From positions 186,001 through 250,000 of the forward strand of contig JAHFRD010000003.1 of the NCBI GenBank assembly GCA_023258975.1: a stretch of 64,000 nucleotides of DNA, given 5' to 3'. The notes under the pieces are model-generated. The model was not told the origin of the DNA and searched no databases. It was given only the letters and a program-made list of their open reading frames with translations. Of this stretch, positions 50,559 through 59,982 are shown piece by piece. The position numbers and the translations under genes are program-made. The first letter of the stretch is position 1. Every line of letters begins with the position of its first letter. The DNA is from Hydrogenophilales bacterium (GTDB lineage Bacteria; Pseudomonadota; Gammaproteobacteria; Burkholderiales; Thiobacillaceae).

Positions 50559-52652
50559 ATGACAGACATGCCTATCTGGCTCTGCGATCTTACGTATACC
50601 CAACAGACGGTGGCTGCGGACACCATGCCCATGGCCATCGGCTGCATCGCCGAATACACAGAGAAACGGCTGCGCCTGGGCGCCCCCATCGAGTTGTTCA
50701 AGTACCCCGAAGACCTCATTAAGGCGCTGGAATCCGGCCCTCCGCCACAGATACTGGGCTTCAGCAACTACTGCTGGAACCTGAGCCTGGGCAGCGACAT
50801 GGCCCGAGCGGTCAAGGAAGCCGCCCCTCACACCGTCATCGTTTTCGGGGGGCCGAACTACCCCCTCCCGGACGAAGAACGGGTGACATTCCTGCGCGAA
50901 CACCCGGAAATCGACTTCTACCTCGCCGGCGAAGGCGAGGCCGCCTTCGCTGATCTGGTCGAGGCACTCAGAGCCCATCACTTCGATCCTGAATCGGTCA
51001 AACAACTGGCGCTGCCATCCATTCATTGCCTTGATGCGGATGGAAACGGTGTATTCCCGGCCAAACGGGACCGCCTGGTCGAACTGGATGAAATCCCCTC
51101 GCCCTACACCAGCGGCCGCCTGGACAAGTTTTTCGACGGCAAATTGATGCCCCTGCTCCAGACCAACCGAGGCTGCCCCTTCAGTTGCACCTTCTGCGTG
51201 GAAGGGGATAGCTATTACTCCAAGATTCGCAAGTACTCCACTGAACGAATCCATGCCGACGTGGAATACATCGGAAGGCACATGCACGCCATCCGTAGCG
51301 ACCGTTCCCGTAATGACCTGTTCATCGCCGACTCCAACTTCGGCATGTACGCGGGCGACATCGACACCTGCCATGCCTTGCGAAAAACACGGGAAGATTA
51401 TCAATGGCCCGAATACATCAATGTCGCAACCGGCAAGAACAGCAAGGAACGCGTCATTGAGGCGGCGGAACTCCTAGACGGCGCCTTGCGCCTGTCGGGC
51501 TCCGTGCAGAGTCTGGATGCCACTGTACTGACCAACATCCGCCGCAAGAACATTTCCGTCGAGCAACTGGTCGAGCTTGGCCTCCACGCCAACAGAATCG
51601 GGGTCAACTCCTATAGCGAGATCATTCTGGGTCTGCCCGGCGATAGCAAAATCGCGCACTACGACACCATTCGCCAAGTCATCGATGCAGGTTTCAATTT
51701 CGTTCTGCCCTGGCAATTGATGCTGATAAACGGCTCGGAACTCGCCACGCAAAGCCACAAGCAGTTGTACCAGATGGATGTCCGCTATCGAATTCTGCCC
51801 CGCTGTTTCGGCAGCTACCCTCTTTTTGGCAAGACCATCAACAGCGCCGAGATCGAAGAGATCTGCGTGGCCAATGCCACCCTACCGTTCGAGGATTACC
51901 TGGAATGCCGGCGCCTGAACCTGTTCGTCGCCATTTTCTACAACGACAGCATTTTCTCAGGCCTGTTGAAGCTGTTTCGCCTGCTCGACATCTCCATCTT
52001 CGACTGGATACTCGCGGTCATGGAAAGCAGTCGTTTGACCAGCCTGGATGCCGTGGTCACGGAATTCCTCCACGCAACCCGGGACGAACTATGGTCGTCG
52101 CGCGCCGAACTGGAGGCATTCTGTCGCGACACCGAGGCCATCCAGCGCTACGTACGGGGAGAACTGGGGCGCAATAATCTGTATTACTTCCGCACCCTTG
52201 CGATCACCCAGCAGATCGATTCATTAAAGGATCTGGCCTTGCATGCGGCCCTGCCCATGCTGAGGGATACCGGTCATGATAACGCCGAATTGCGGCGCTT
52301 CGTGGAGGAATTGCTGGAATACCACGCACTGCGCATCCGTGATGTATTCACAGAGCCGGATCGTGCCCTGACCGGAGAATTCAATTACGACCTGCTCCGA
52401 TTCGACAAGGATAGTAGTGTCACCTCCTACACCAGTGTGCGCGCCGACAACCCGCGCACATATCGTTTCACCCTGGACGATGGCCAACGTGACCTGATCC
52501 GGCGCAATCTGATCGTGCATGGCAGCGACTCGGTGGGTATCGCCCGCATTCTCTCGCGGGTGTTTGTGAAGAAACTCTACCGTCAGGTTGATGAGACCGG
52601 AGAAATCGACTCATATCCCCCATCTCTTTCCTCCCCGCACGAGCTGGCATAA
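50559..52652 (+). CDS. B12-binding-domain radical SAM protein
   Basis: A 697-residue protein. An N-terminal B12-binding-like Rossmann domain (about 1-150; ILGFSNYCWNLS, VFGGPNYP) lacks the DxHxxG motif. Then comes a radical-SAM core with CPFSCTFC near residue 208 and a barrel through about 450. A long C-terminal region (450-697) of unknown fold follows. Such enzymes often methylate unreactive carbons or rearrange sugars and lipids. The ATG at 50559 is chosen because it begins the conserved domain; an in-frame extension overlaps the ABC gene. It converges with the deacetylase gene, six bases away. Confidence 0.87.
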   Translation: MTDMPIWLCDLTYTQQTVAADTMPMAIGCIAEYTEKRLRLGAPIELFKYPEDLIKALESGPPPQILGFSNYCWNLSLGSDMARAVKEAAPHTVIVFGGPNYPLPDEERVTFLREHPEIDFYLAGEGEAAFADLVEALRAHHFDPESVKQLALPSIHCLDADGNGVFPAKRDRLVELDEIPSPYTSGRLDKFFDGKLMPLLQTNRGCPFSCTFCVEGDSYYSKIRKYSTERIHADVEYIGRHMHAIRSDRSRNDLFIADSNFGMYAGDIDTCHALRKTREDYQWPEYINVATGKNSKERVIEAAELLDGALRLSGSVQSLDATVLTNIRRKNISVEQLVELGLHANRIGVNSYSEIILGLPGDSKIAHYDTIRQVIDAGFNFVLPWQLMLINGSELATQSHKQLYQMDVRYRILPRCFGSYPLFGKTINSAEIEEICVANATLPFEDYLECRRLNLFVAIFYNDSIFSGLLKLFRLLDISIFDWILAVMESSRLTSLDAVVTEFLHATRDELWSSRAELEAFCRDTEAIQRYVRGELGRNNLYYFRTLAITQQIDSLKDLALHAALPMLRDTGHDNAELRRFVEELLEYHALRIRDVFTEPDRALTGEFNYDLLRFDKDSSVTSYTSVRADNPRTYRFTLDDGQRDLIRRNLIVHGSDSVGIARILSRVFVKKLYRQVDETGEIDSYPPSLSSPHELA

Positions 52653-52658
52653 CGACAA

Positions 52659-53627
52659 TTATTGCCCCGCAACCCTCGGATGAATCCCTCCATCATCAAC
52701 AAGCCGACAAGAACCAAAAGGAAACACATTACAGTCGAAGCGCGGCAATGCCTGTCGTCTATTCTCCAGATCGTTTTTTTCTATATCTCTTGGTTCCACA
52801 TTGAATGAGAATAAACAGGAGTACCTCTCAAGCAGACGCTCCGTCTGAGCAGTGAATGAATGAAAACCGCCGTAAGGATAGCAGAACGTCCTCGGGGAAT
52901 TTACTCCTGTGATTGACTCAATCATCTCAAACGAAGATGCAATTTCTTTCTCCTGATCTTCCACCATCAATTTACTCATGACCGGGTGATTTACCGTATG
53001 ACTGCCCAGCAGCATTCCATGCTGGGCCATATAGGAAATCTCTGTTTTTGTCATATAGAAATCCTGCGCCATACCCCTCTCGTCCGGATAGAATGTAGAC
53101 ATTAGTCTATCGATAACAAGCCGCCTGTACTTGTAGTCAATAAAATAATTTAGCACCCTCTTAACATAGTTTGTAGTTGCGCCGTTATTCTGCCTCCTGT
53201 AGGTTTCGACTTGAAACTCTTCAATGAGCGCATGCGATAACATGTCGTTGTCAATAATCTCATCTATTGCATCGGCAATCGCATCACCACCATGCGCCCC
53301 TATAAGAAGATGTACACGATGAACGTCGATTAGTGTTCCGGTGACAAACGGAGATGTTGGTATATAAAAAATCCCCCATAAGCCACGTCTCAACAACTCG
53401 GGAAATACATAACGATAGTGATCCTTGAAACCATCATCAAAGGTCAAGACCACACCATTTACTGGTTTGGCCGATGATATTGACTCCATAAATTCCTCCT
53501 TGGTAACAAATCCAAGTTCGGCCTTAAAGTAGTCAAGTTGCATCGCAAAATCATCTATGTGCAGATGGCGGAAATATGGAAGCCCTGGATCATCTGGCCT
53601 AACGTAGTGATACATGATCGCCTTCAT
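52659..53627 (-). CDS. Polysaccharide deacetylase-family protein
   Basis: A 322-residue NodB-type protein. The motif-1 segment VVLTFDDGFKDHY and motif-2 SHTVNHPVMSKL (the metal-binding SHxxxHP pattern) are present, and the substrate-groove motif is CYPYGGFHSF. No signal peptide is seen, so it should act in the cytoplasm on a precursor sugar. Its start overlaps the formyltransferase stop as ATGA. The gene is markedly AT-rich compared with its neighbours. Confidence 0.88.
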   Translation of the reverse strand: MKAIMYHYVRPDDPGLPYFRHLHIDDFAMQLDYFKAELGFVTKEEFMESISSAKPVNGVVLTFDDGFKDHYRYVFPELLRRGLWGIFYIPTSPFVTGTLIDVHRVHLLIGAHGGDAIADAIDEIIDNDMLSHALIEEFQVETYRRQNNGATTNYVKRVLNYFIDYKYRRLVIDRLMSTFYPDERGMAQDFYMTKTEISYMAQHGMLLGSHTVNHPVMSKLMVEDQEKEIASSFEMIESITGVNSPRTFCYPYGGFHSFTAQTERLLERYSCLFSFNVEPRDIEKNDLENRRQALPRFDCNVFPFGSCRLVDDGGIHPRVAGQ

Positions 53628-54454
53628 CGCTGCCCCATCTCCAGAGCGGGATTGCTGCATATCGGAACCTTCTCGCACCTACTCGCCTCTTCGTTCAAAT
53701 AGGTATCGATGAGGCCGGCCTCGAAGTTTCTATAGAGAGCAGCCACGGATTCCTCGGTGTAGTCTTTCCTCTTGTACACCCTCTCGTGAACTGGTCTAGG
53801 CAGGGGCGGCATTCTCTCAAGATTATCAAAGTTAATAATGATACTTCTGCACAACCGGCTCATTTCGACGATGAGGCGATTTCCAATCTGAGACGGCGTA
53901 TCTCCCCATGAATAGTTGGCGCGAACCTGATGAATTATTTCCCCGGTATCTATTCCAGAATCAATATACATGAAAGTCGCGCCCACATATTCTGGCTCGC
54001 CATTCACCAGCGGCCAATAGTTCGTTCCACTGCCCCGATAGTAAGGAGACAGCCCCAAGTGCACATTGAGGAAACGCCCTCGAAAGGCACTAAGCAGTGG
54101 CTCCCTGATGATTGAACAGCCATAGGCGATCAATAAATCCGGGTTAGAATCAATAATAGTCTGTGCATATGCCCGATTGTTGACTTCCCCCTTAGGCAAA
54201 AAAACAGGATGCGAATTATCGGCAGTATTATCAACAAAAAGCCCGAAAAAATCATTTTCAGACCGCTCTCTAGCCAAAAGATGCTTTGACCTCACATCAT
54301 TGGCTAGCCCATTTTTCGCAACAAAATTACCAAGGCTTTTTTCCAATCCTTCACAGTACGAATTAATAACATGAACTCCATTGGATAAGGCCGTGTACTT
54401 GCGAAAGAACACATGCCGCAACTCCGATCCGGTCAAGATGACGATTCTTTTCAA
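53624..54454 (-). CDS. Formyltransferase-like protein (sugar N-formyltransferase candidate)
   Basis: A 276-residue protein of the formyltransferase fold. It contains LIAYGCSIIREPLL, NVHLGLSPYYRGSGTN (the Asn-His catalytic pair) and YIDSGIDTGEIIHQ. The length and context fit a sugar 4-amino N-formyltransferase using formyl-tetrahydrofolate rather than Fmt. It is AT-rich like the coupled deacetylase; both were probably acquired together. The target is most likely the amino sugar made by the WbpM-type route, which is inference. Confidence 0.85.
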   Translation of the reverse strand: MKRIVILTGSELRHVFFRKYTALSNGVHVINSYCEGLEKSLGNFVAKNGLANDVRSKHLLARERSENDFFGLFVDNTADNSHPVFLPKGEVNNRAYAQTIIDSNPDLLIAYGCSIIREPLLSAFRGRFLNVHLGLSPYYRGSGTNYWPLVNGEPEYVGATFMYIDSGIDTGEIIHQVRANYSWGDTPSQIGNRLIVEMSRLCRSIIINFDNLERMPPLPRPVHERVYKRKDYTEESVAALYRNFEAGLIDTYLNEEASRCEKVPICSNPALEMGQR

Positions 54455-54489
54455 AATAAACTCCTTGACAGTTATAGGAAATGGGACAT

Positions 54490-55305
54490 TCAGATATCCT
54501 CCGTATCCAAGCTTGACAGGGTTGGCACTGAGAGTCGTCTGCGCTGTACAGCAAAATCCTGTTGTGTCCGGGAATGAAGCAATGCACGAGCAAAGGGAAA
54601 TGCCAACACACCTCCTCGCGAAGAAAGCAGTCGAAACAAGAAAGGGGGGACGGCCTTCTTGGTAAATAGATGAAGATCACCTCCGTGGACATAGCGCATC
54701 CCCAGGCTATCGGCCAGATAGGAAAGAGTCCTGCGCTGATAAAAACAAATGTGCTGACCACTTTCAAAAGCGTAGTAATACCAGTTCCGGGGCGGCGCAT
54801 CTCCCTCAAACAGGGTGGTGCTGAACAGCAGGCTGTCGCATCCGGTTTCCGCGATGACCGAGGCCACGAAATCCCGCGGCGATGGCACGTGTTCCAGTAC
54901 CTCAAAGGCCGTGACCAGAGCGTACTCCTGCCCCGGTTCACACTCGAATCCTTTGGCCAGCAGATTGGCGCAGTACTTGTCCTGCCAATGGAAATCAAGG
55001 CCGATATCCCGCATCAGGCGCGTAAATACCCCATATCCGCCCGCGAAATCGAGATAGCGGGCGGCGCGAGGGAAGAGAAAGGAGAGAATGCCGGTTACGC
55101 GCAGGGCATTGAGCAGGTTGCGCCGCATCACCCCGGTGTCGATCTGGGCGATGGGGTGCCGGTATGCCTCATCCAGCCAGTCAGGCTGATGGGCGAACAG
55201 CAAGCCACAGTGCTGACACAGGCAATAGTTTGCCTCCCGGTCGCCAAGCACATTGGCGGAAAAGACCGTTCCGGCCTCGTTAGCGCACAGCGGGCAAACA
55301 GACAT
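54490..55305 (-). CDS. SAM-dependent methyltransferase with N-terminal zinc ribbon
   Basis: A 271-residue protein. It has two CxxC pairs (CPLC near residue 4, then CLCQHC near 29-34) of the zinc-ribbon type seen in sugar C-methyltransferases. The Rossmann SAM-binding motif DFAGGYGVFTRLM is near residue 87, and VTAFEVLEHVPSPRDF is the methyltransferase motif. It is convergent in context with the deacetylase pair, but its GC content is nearer the host's. The substrate is unknown. Confidence 0.85.
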   Translation of the reverse strand: MSVCPLCANEAGTVFSANVLGDREANYCLCQHCGLLFAHQPDWLDEAYRHPIAQIDTGVMRRNLLNALRVTGILSFLFPRAARYLDFAGGYGVFTRLMRDIGLDFHWQDKYCANLLAKGFECEPGQEYALVTAFEVLEHVPSPRDFVASVIAETGCDSLLFSTTLFEGDAPPRNWYYYAFESGQHICFYQRRTLSYLADSLGMRYVHGGDLHLFTKKAVPPFLFRLLSSRGGVLAFPFARALLHSRTQQDFAVQRRRLSVPTLSSLDTEDI

Positions 55306-55411
55306 CCCATCCTCGATTCAAACGATTCATTACATTGACCCTATCAGGGGGGAAAGGCGAAAATCGGCAGTCAACCGAATGATTCCAATTGGGCAGGACC
55401 GGCTTCCAGGC

Positions 55412-56839
55412 ATGAAAACCATCGCATTTCTTCCGCTGACCCGAACCAACTGGCCCGTCATGGTCAGGTTGGTCACCGCAGTCAGGGACAGCGGGCAAGG
55501 CCGCCCAGTCATCATTCTATCCAACCCGCTGATGAAGGAACTGTCCCGCGACTTGGGTGGTGACATCGAATTGCTGGAAACGGCCGAGGGGTTTGCCCCC
55601 ATCCAGCCACCGCAGGCCACACAGGGGGTGTGGCCGACCAACGTCGTCGAAAGCGGCTTGCGCGCGGGATTTCAGATCATCCGCCGTAGCCGTGCCCTCG
55701 CCCCTCTCCTGTCCTGGCACAAGGGCCGGACAATGGAAAAGCAGCTGCGCATGGCGAAGGATTTGCTGCGCAAGCTAAAACCCGCCGCCATCGCCGTCTC
55801 CGGTGACCGTAACGGCGGATTTGAACCAGCCTTTCTGCGTACCGCGCGCAACCTGGGCATTCCTGCTGTCATTCCGCCAACGGCTTTCTCCGCCACACTG
55901 GATGGACTGTCCATCGCCCGGCGACAGAATTCGGCCCATTTCGTGACGCATCGGCCGGACTTCAAGCGCCAATTCCCCAATCAGTGGCGGCACGACCCCC
56001 TATCCGGAGAAGACCTCAGCTTCTTTGGCGTGGCCACGACCCGTGCCTACGCCAACCACGACATGCTGCCGGAAAACCCCTGGGTGCTAGGCGGCGGACT
56101 CAGCGACTGGATCCTGGTGGACAGCACGGACGTGATGCGACGTTATACCGATCTGGGCGTCACCCCCGACAAGATCCTGGTCACGGGGCACCCGGACCAT
56201 GACGCACTCTTCCTTGCACAGCGGCAGAAAAACGAGACACGCGCGCGTCTTTACGCCAAATACCAGCTCGACCCGGCAAAAAAACTGATCCTGCTCTGCC
56301 TGCCCAACTGGGCCGAGGTTGGCTTCAAAGACTGGGCATGGCATTGGCGAGAAAGCGAGCTTCTATGCCGCAATGCAGTCAACCACGGCGGCAATGTCCT
56401 GCTCTCTCTGCACCCCACCCAGGAACGTGCCCGCTACATCCACCTGGAAAAGCGTTTCCCACCCCTGCGCATCCTCGATGAGCGTCTCGCCACGGTCATG
56501 CCCGTGGCGGACATCTATTTCACCGGGCTGTCTTCCTCCACCATCCCCTGGGCGGTACTGTCTTTGGTCCCCACGGTGATCGCCGACCACTATCCCGAGA
56601 AGGATCGCATCCATGCCGGGCTGCCGGGTGTCCTCTATGTTCCCCAAACCGACCAATTGCACGATGTTCTCGCCCGCCTGGTCGGCGACGACACCTATTT
56701 CCAGGCATTGAAACAACATCAACAGGAATCCTCGCAGCGTTATGGCGCCCTCGATGGACACGCCACCGACCGTATCGTCCAAGCGCTGCTCACATCCCGG
56801 ATCAGGGATGGCGGAGAAAGGCTTGCCCATGCCGCGTAA
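55412..56839 (+). CDS. GT-B fold protein of glycan synthesis, unclassified
   Basis: A 475-residue protein without a signal peptide. It begins MKTIAFLPLTRTNWPVMVRL and has an N-terminal alpha/beta half, then a second half with ILVTGHPDHDALF, LLSLHPTQERARYI and DIYFTGLSSSTIPWA, resembling the nucleotide-binding half of CDP-glycerol glycerophosphotransferases and UDP-GlcNAc 2-epimerases. It overlaps the neuC start by 11 bases. A glycosyl- or phosphotransferase role is likely; the exact family is not recognised. Confidence 0.75.
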   Translation: MKTIAFLPLTRTNWPVMVRLVTAVRDSGQGRPVIILSNPLMKELSRDLGGDIELLETAEGFAPIQPPQATQGVWPTNVVESGLRAGFQIIRRSRALAPLLSWHKGRTMEKQLRMAKDLLRKLKPAAIAVSGDRNGGFEPAFLRTARNLGIPAVIPPTAFSATLDGLSIARRQNSAHFVTHRPDFKRQFPNQWRHDPLSGEDLSFFGVATTRAYANHDMLPENPWVLGGGLSDWILVDSTDVMRRYTDLGVTPDKILVTGHPDHDALFLAQRQKNETRARLYAKYQLDPAKKLILLCLPNWAEVGFKDWAWHWRESELLCRNAVNHGGNVLLSLHPTQERARYIHLEKRFPPLRILDERLATVMPVADIYFTGLSSSTIPWAVLSLVPTVIADHYPEKDRIHAGLPGVLYVPQTDQLHDVLARLVGDDTYFQALKQHQQESSQRYGALDGHATDRIVQALLTSRIRDGGERLAHAA

Positions 56840-57974
56840 GGTCATGGTACTGACCGGCAAGCGCGGCGGATTCGGCGCCATGAAGCCGATGCTGCGCCTG
56901 TTGCGCGACGACCCCACCTTCGAGTTGCAACTGGTGGTCACCGACCAACACCTGAACCCGCGTTTCGGCCGCACCATCACCGAGGTCGAACAGGAATTCC
57001 CGATCGCCGCCGCAGTCGATATGGAACAGCGCGATGGCTCGGCCGCAGGTCGGGCGCGCGCGCTTGGTGTGTGCGCAACGCGAATGGCCGAGGCCCTCGA
57101 TGCGTTGAAACCCGACCTGTGCCTGCTCTACGGCGACCGGGGCGAAGTCCTGGCCAGCGCCATGGCCGCCACCGCATTGGGCATCCCGATCGGCCATATG
57201 CAGGGCGGCGACGTGTCCGGCTCAGTGGATGAACAGGTGCGCCATGCTGTCACCAAACTGGCCCACCTCCACTTTCCATCCACCCAGGAAAGCGCGCAGC
57301 GCATCCTGAGGATGGGTGAGGAGCCCTGGCGCGTACAAGTGACGGGCGACCATCACCTCGACCTGATCGTGGCGGGGGAATACGCCACCCAGGCCGAGGT
57401 TGCCGAGACCGCCGGCATCGACCCCAACCAGCCCGTGATCGTGCTGTTGCAACACTCTGAAACCACCGCCCCGGACGCGGCCTACCAGCAGATGGCCGAG
57501 ACTCTCATCGCGGTTCGCGCCACGGGCATGCAAACGGTGGTGGTCTATCCTTGCTCCGACGTGGGCTACGAAGGGATCGTGCGGGCCATCGAGGAATTCG
57601 CCACCGGCTCGCAATTCCGCGTATTCAGGAACCTCGACGCCCCCGTGTTCTGGGGGCTTCTGGCCCTCGCCACCGTCATGGTGGGCAACAGCTCCGCAGG
57701 CATCATCGAAACCCCCTGCTTCCGTCTGCCCGCCATCAACATCGGCCGCCGCCAGGAAAACCGGCTGCATGCGGAAAACGTGATTCATGTTGGTCACGAG
57801 CGCGCCGCCATCGCGGCCGCCCTCGACCGCGCCCTCAACGATGCGCCCTTCCGCGCGTCCGCGCGCAATTGCGCGCAAGTCTATGGCGACGGCAAAGCGG
57901 GCTGGCGCACGGTGGAGGCCATCCGCGACCTCCCCCTGGACAGCCGCCTGTTCGTCAAACGCATGACCTACTGA
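56829..57974 (+). CDS. neuC: Hydrolysing UDP-N-acetyl sugar 2-epimerase (NeuC/LegG type)
   Basis: A 381-residue GT-B-fold epimerase. TGKRGGFGAMKPML, QLVVTDQHLNPRFG, GDRGEVLASAMAA, HMQGGDVSGSVDEQVRHA, VTGDHHLDL and MVGNSSAGIIETP match NeuC-type enzymes, which release ManNAc (or a dideoxy analogue) from the UDP sugar. It is the first step of the nonulosonate block; neuA and neuB follow. The start overlaps the upstream gene. Confidence 0.9.
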   Translation: MPRKVMVLTGKRGGFGAMKPMLRLLRDDPTFELQLVVTDQHLNPRFGRTITEVEQEFPIAAAVDMEQRDGSAAGRARALGVCATRMAEALDALKPDLCLLYGDRGEVLASAMAATALGIPIGHMQGGDVSGSVDEQVRHAVTKLAHLHFPSTQESAQRILRMGEEPWRVQVTGDHHLDLIVAGEYATQAEVAETAGIDPNQPVIVLLQHSETTAPDAAYQQMAETLIAVRATGMQTVVVYPCSDVGYEGIVRAIEEFATGSQFRVFRNLDAPVFWGLLALATVMVGNSSAGIIETPCFRLPAINIGRRQENRLHAENVIHVGHERAAIAAALDRALNDAPFRASARNCAQVYGDGKAGWRTVEAIRDLPLDSRLFVKRMTY

Positions 57975-57975
57975 G

Positions 57976-58728
57976 ATGCCGCTGACCGCCCCGACCCCCG
58001 CCTTGCGTTCCTGGGCCTTCGTGCCCGCGCGCGGTGGCTCCAAGGCCATTCCGCTGAAGAATCTGGCCGACCTGGGCGGACGGCCGCTAATGGATTACTG
58101 CATCGAGGCCGCCAAGGCCAGCGGCGTCTTCGAACGCATCATCTGCTCCACCGAGCATGCCGGCATCGCGGATCAAGCCCGTGCCCTCGGCATCGAGCAC
58201 GACCTGCGGCCCCTGTACCTGTGCGGCGACGAGGTGTCCACCCGCGCGGTGATCGTGGAGTTCCTGGAACGCCACCGGCACGACCTGCCCGACCTGCTGT
58301 TCATCGTCGAGCCGACCAGCCCCTTTCTGCGTCCCCAGGACATCACGGCGCTGGCCGAAGCCATGCGGCACAACCCCGCCGCCGTGACCGGCCAGACCGT
58401 CTCCCGGCCGCCGCATACACACCACGCATGGAACCAGCGCGAGATGCGCGACGGCCAGGTGCGCTTCATCTTCGAAGAACGCAAGAAGGTCTTCGCCAAG
58501 CAGAACAAGCCCGTGCTCTATGTGTTCGGCAATCTCATCGCCTGCCGCGCGGCCGAACTGCTCGCCGGCGGCGACGTGTTCGCGGAACCTTCGGCGGGGG
58601 TGGAGATCGAGTGGCCCTACGACGTCAACATCGACTATCCCAATGACCTCATCCTTGCCAATGCACTGCTTGCAGCCGGGCTGGTGAGTCTGCCCCACAC
58701 CCACCGGAACGACGCACTTGCAAGCTGA
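57976..58728 (+). CDS. neuA: CMP-nonulosonate cytidylyltransferase (NeuA/LegF/PseF type)
   Basis: A 250-residue nucleotidyltransferase. The N-terminal motif FVPARGGSKAIPLKNL is diagnostic of acylneuraminate cytidylyltransferases. Further landmarks are CSTEHAGIAD, EPTSPFLRPQD and the C-terminal IEWPYDVNIDYPNDL. It activates the sugar as CMP derivative for transfer. It begins one base after the neuC stop. Confidence 0.92.
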   Translation: MPLTAPTPALRSWAFVPARGGSKAIPLKNLADLGGRPLMDYCIEAAKASGVFERIICSTEHAGIADQARALGIEHDLRPLYLCGDEVSTRAVIVEFLERHRHDLPDLLFIVEPTSPFLRPQDITALAEAMRHNPAAVTGQTVSRPPHTHHAWNQREMRDGQVRFIFEERKKVFAKQNKPVLYVFGNLIACRAAELLAGGDVFAEPSAGVEIEWPYDVNIDYPNDLILANALLAAGLVSLPHTHRNDALAS

Positions 58729-58827
58729 TATCGTCCAGTCAAACTCACACGGCCAGGCGAGCCCGCACGCGTCGCCCGGCCCTTTCGACCACCCGGTTCA
58801 AGCAACTCAAGCAATGGAGATTCACTC

Positions 58828-59982
58828 ATGCGTATCCTGATTCTCGGCGGTGACGGCTATCTGGGCTGGCCGACCGCCATGTACCTTTCCAATCGCGGAC
58901 ACGAAGTCGCGGTCGTGGACAACATGGTCAAACGCTTTTGGGAAGCCGAGATCGGCGTACAACCGCTCATCGCCGTGCGGCCATTCCACCTGCGCGCCAA
59001 GCGCTGGGAGGTGCTCACCGGCAAGCGCATCCAGTTCTATACCTGCGACATCGCCAGCAACCACCGGCACATCTACAACATCTTCGAGCAATTCCAGCCG
59101 GACACCGTCATCCATTACGCGGAACAACCCTCGGCACCGTTCTCCATGATCGACCGCGAAAAGTGCGTCACCACCCAGCACAACAACGTGGTGGGCACTC
59201 TCAACATCATCTTCGCCATCCAGCACACCAATCCCGATATCCACCTCATCAAGCTCGGCACGATGGGCGAGTACGGCACCCCGAATATCGACATCGAGGA
59301 AGGCTGGCTGGATCTGGAACACAACGGCCGCAAGGATCGCGTGCTCTATCCCAAAAAGGCTCATTCCTTCTATCACCTGTCCAAGGTGCACGATTCCGCC
59401 AACCTGGAATTCGTGTCCCGGGTGTGGGGCAGTCGCGTCACCGACCTCAACCAGGGCTGCGTCTACGGTATCGACACGGACGAGACCGCCATGCACCCGG
59501 AACTGAACACCAGCTTCCACTACGACGCCGTATTCGGCACGGTCATCAACCGCTTCGTCATTCAGGCCAGCCGCAATCTGCCCCTCACCGTGTATGGTGG
59601 CGGCACCCAGACCCGGGGCTATCTCAACATCCGCGACACCCTGCGCTGCGTCGAACTGGCCACCCTCAACCCCGCCGAACGGGGCGAATTCCGCGTATTC
59701 AACCAGTTCACCGAACAGTTCGACCTCAACACGCTGGCCGAGAATGTGCGCGGCGCCGCCGCCGGCCTCGGCCTGCCGGCCAGCATCGACCACATCGCCA
59801 ACCCGCGCATCGAGCAGGAAGAGCACTACTACAACGCCAAGCATTCGGCGCTGCTCCAGTTGGGCCTGGAGCCCCGCCTGCTAACCCAGGACGTGCTCGC
59901 CGGCATGCTGGAAACCGCCCTTCGCCACAAGGACAACGTAGACGAAGACAAGATCATGCCCAACGTGAAATGGAAGAGCTGA
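58828..59982 (+). CDS. UDP-sulfoquinovose synthase-like epimerase (SQD1/SqdB type)
   Basis: A 384-residue extended SDR. The NAD motif GGDGYLGWPTAMYL is at residues 7-20. The active site reads T145 (LGTMGEYGTPN), Y182, H183 and K186 (SFYHLSK), the same numbering and residues as plant SQD1. YAEQPSAPFSMID and QGCVYGIDTDET are family signatures. The reaction is UDP-glucose plus sulfite to UDP-sulfoquinovose. It lies inside the nonulosonate block, between neuA and neuB, with a one-base overlap to neuB. No sqdX/sqdD-type transferase is adjacent, so the product more likely goes into a glycan than a sulfolipid; this is inference. Confidence 0.88.
   Translation: MRILILGGDGYLGWPTAMYLSNRGHEVAVVDNMVKRFWEAEIGVQPLIAVRPFHLRAKRWEVLTGKRIQFYTCDIASNHRHIYNIFEQFQPDTVIHYAEQPSAPFSMIDREKCVTTQHNNVVGTLNIIFAIQHTNPDIHLIKLGTMGEYGTPNIDIEEGWLDLEHNGRKDRVLYPKKAHSFYHLSKVHDSANLEFVSRVWGSRVTDLNQGCVYGIDTDETAMHPELNTSFHYDAVFGTVINRFVIQASRNLPLTVYGGGTQTRGYLNIRDTLRCVELATLNPAERGEFRVFNQFTEQFDLNTLAENVRGAAAGLGLPASIDHIANPRIEQEEHYYNAKHSALLQLGLEPRLLTQDVLAGMLETALRHKDNVDEDKIMPNVKWKS

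Noticed and set aside
58938-59981. Extension of neuB through the sulfoquinovose synthase gene
   Set aside because: It is an out-of-frame shadow of that gene. A ribosome-binding site and overlap support the start at 59982.
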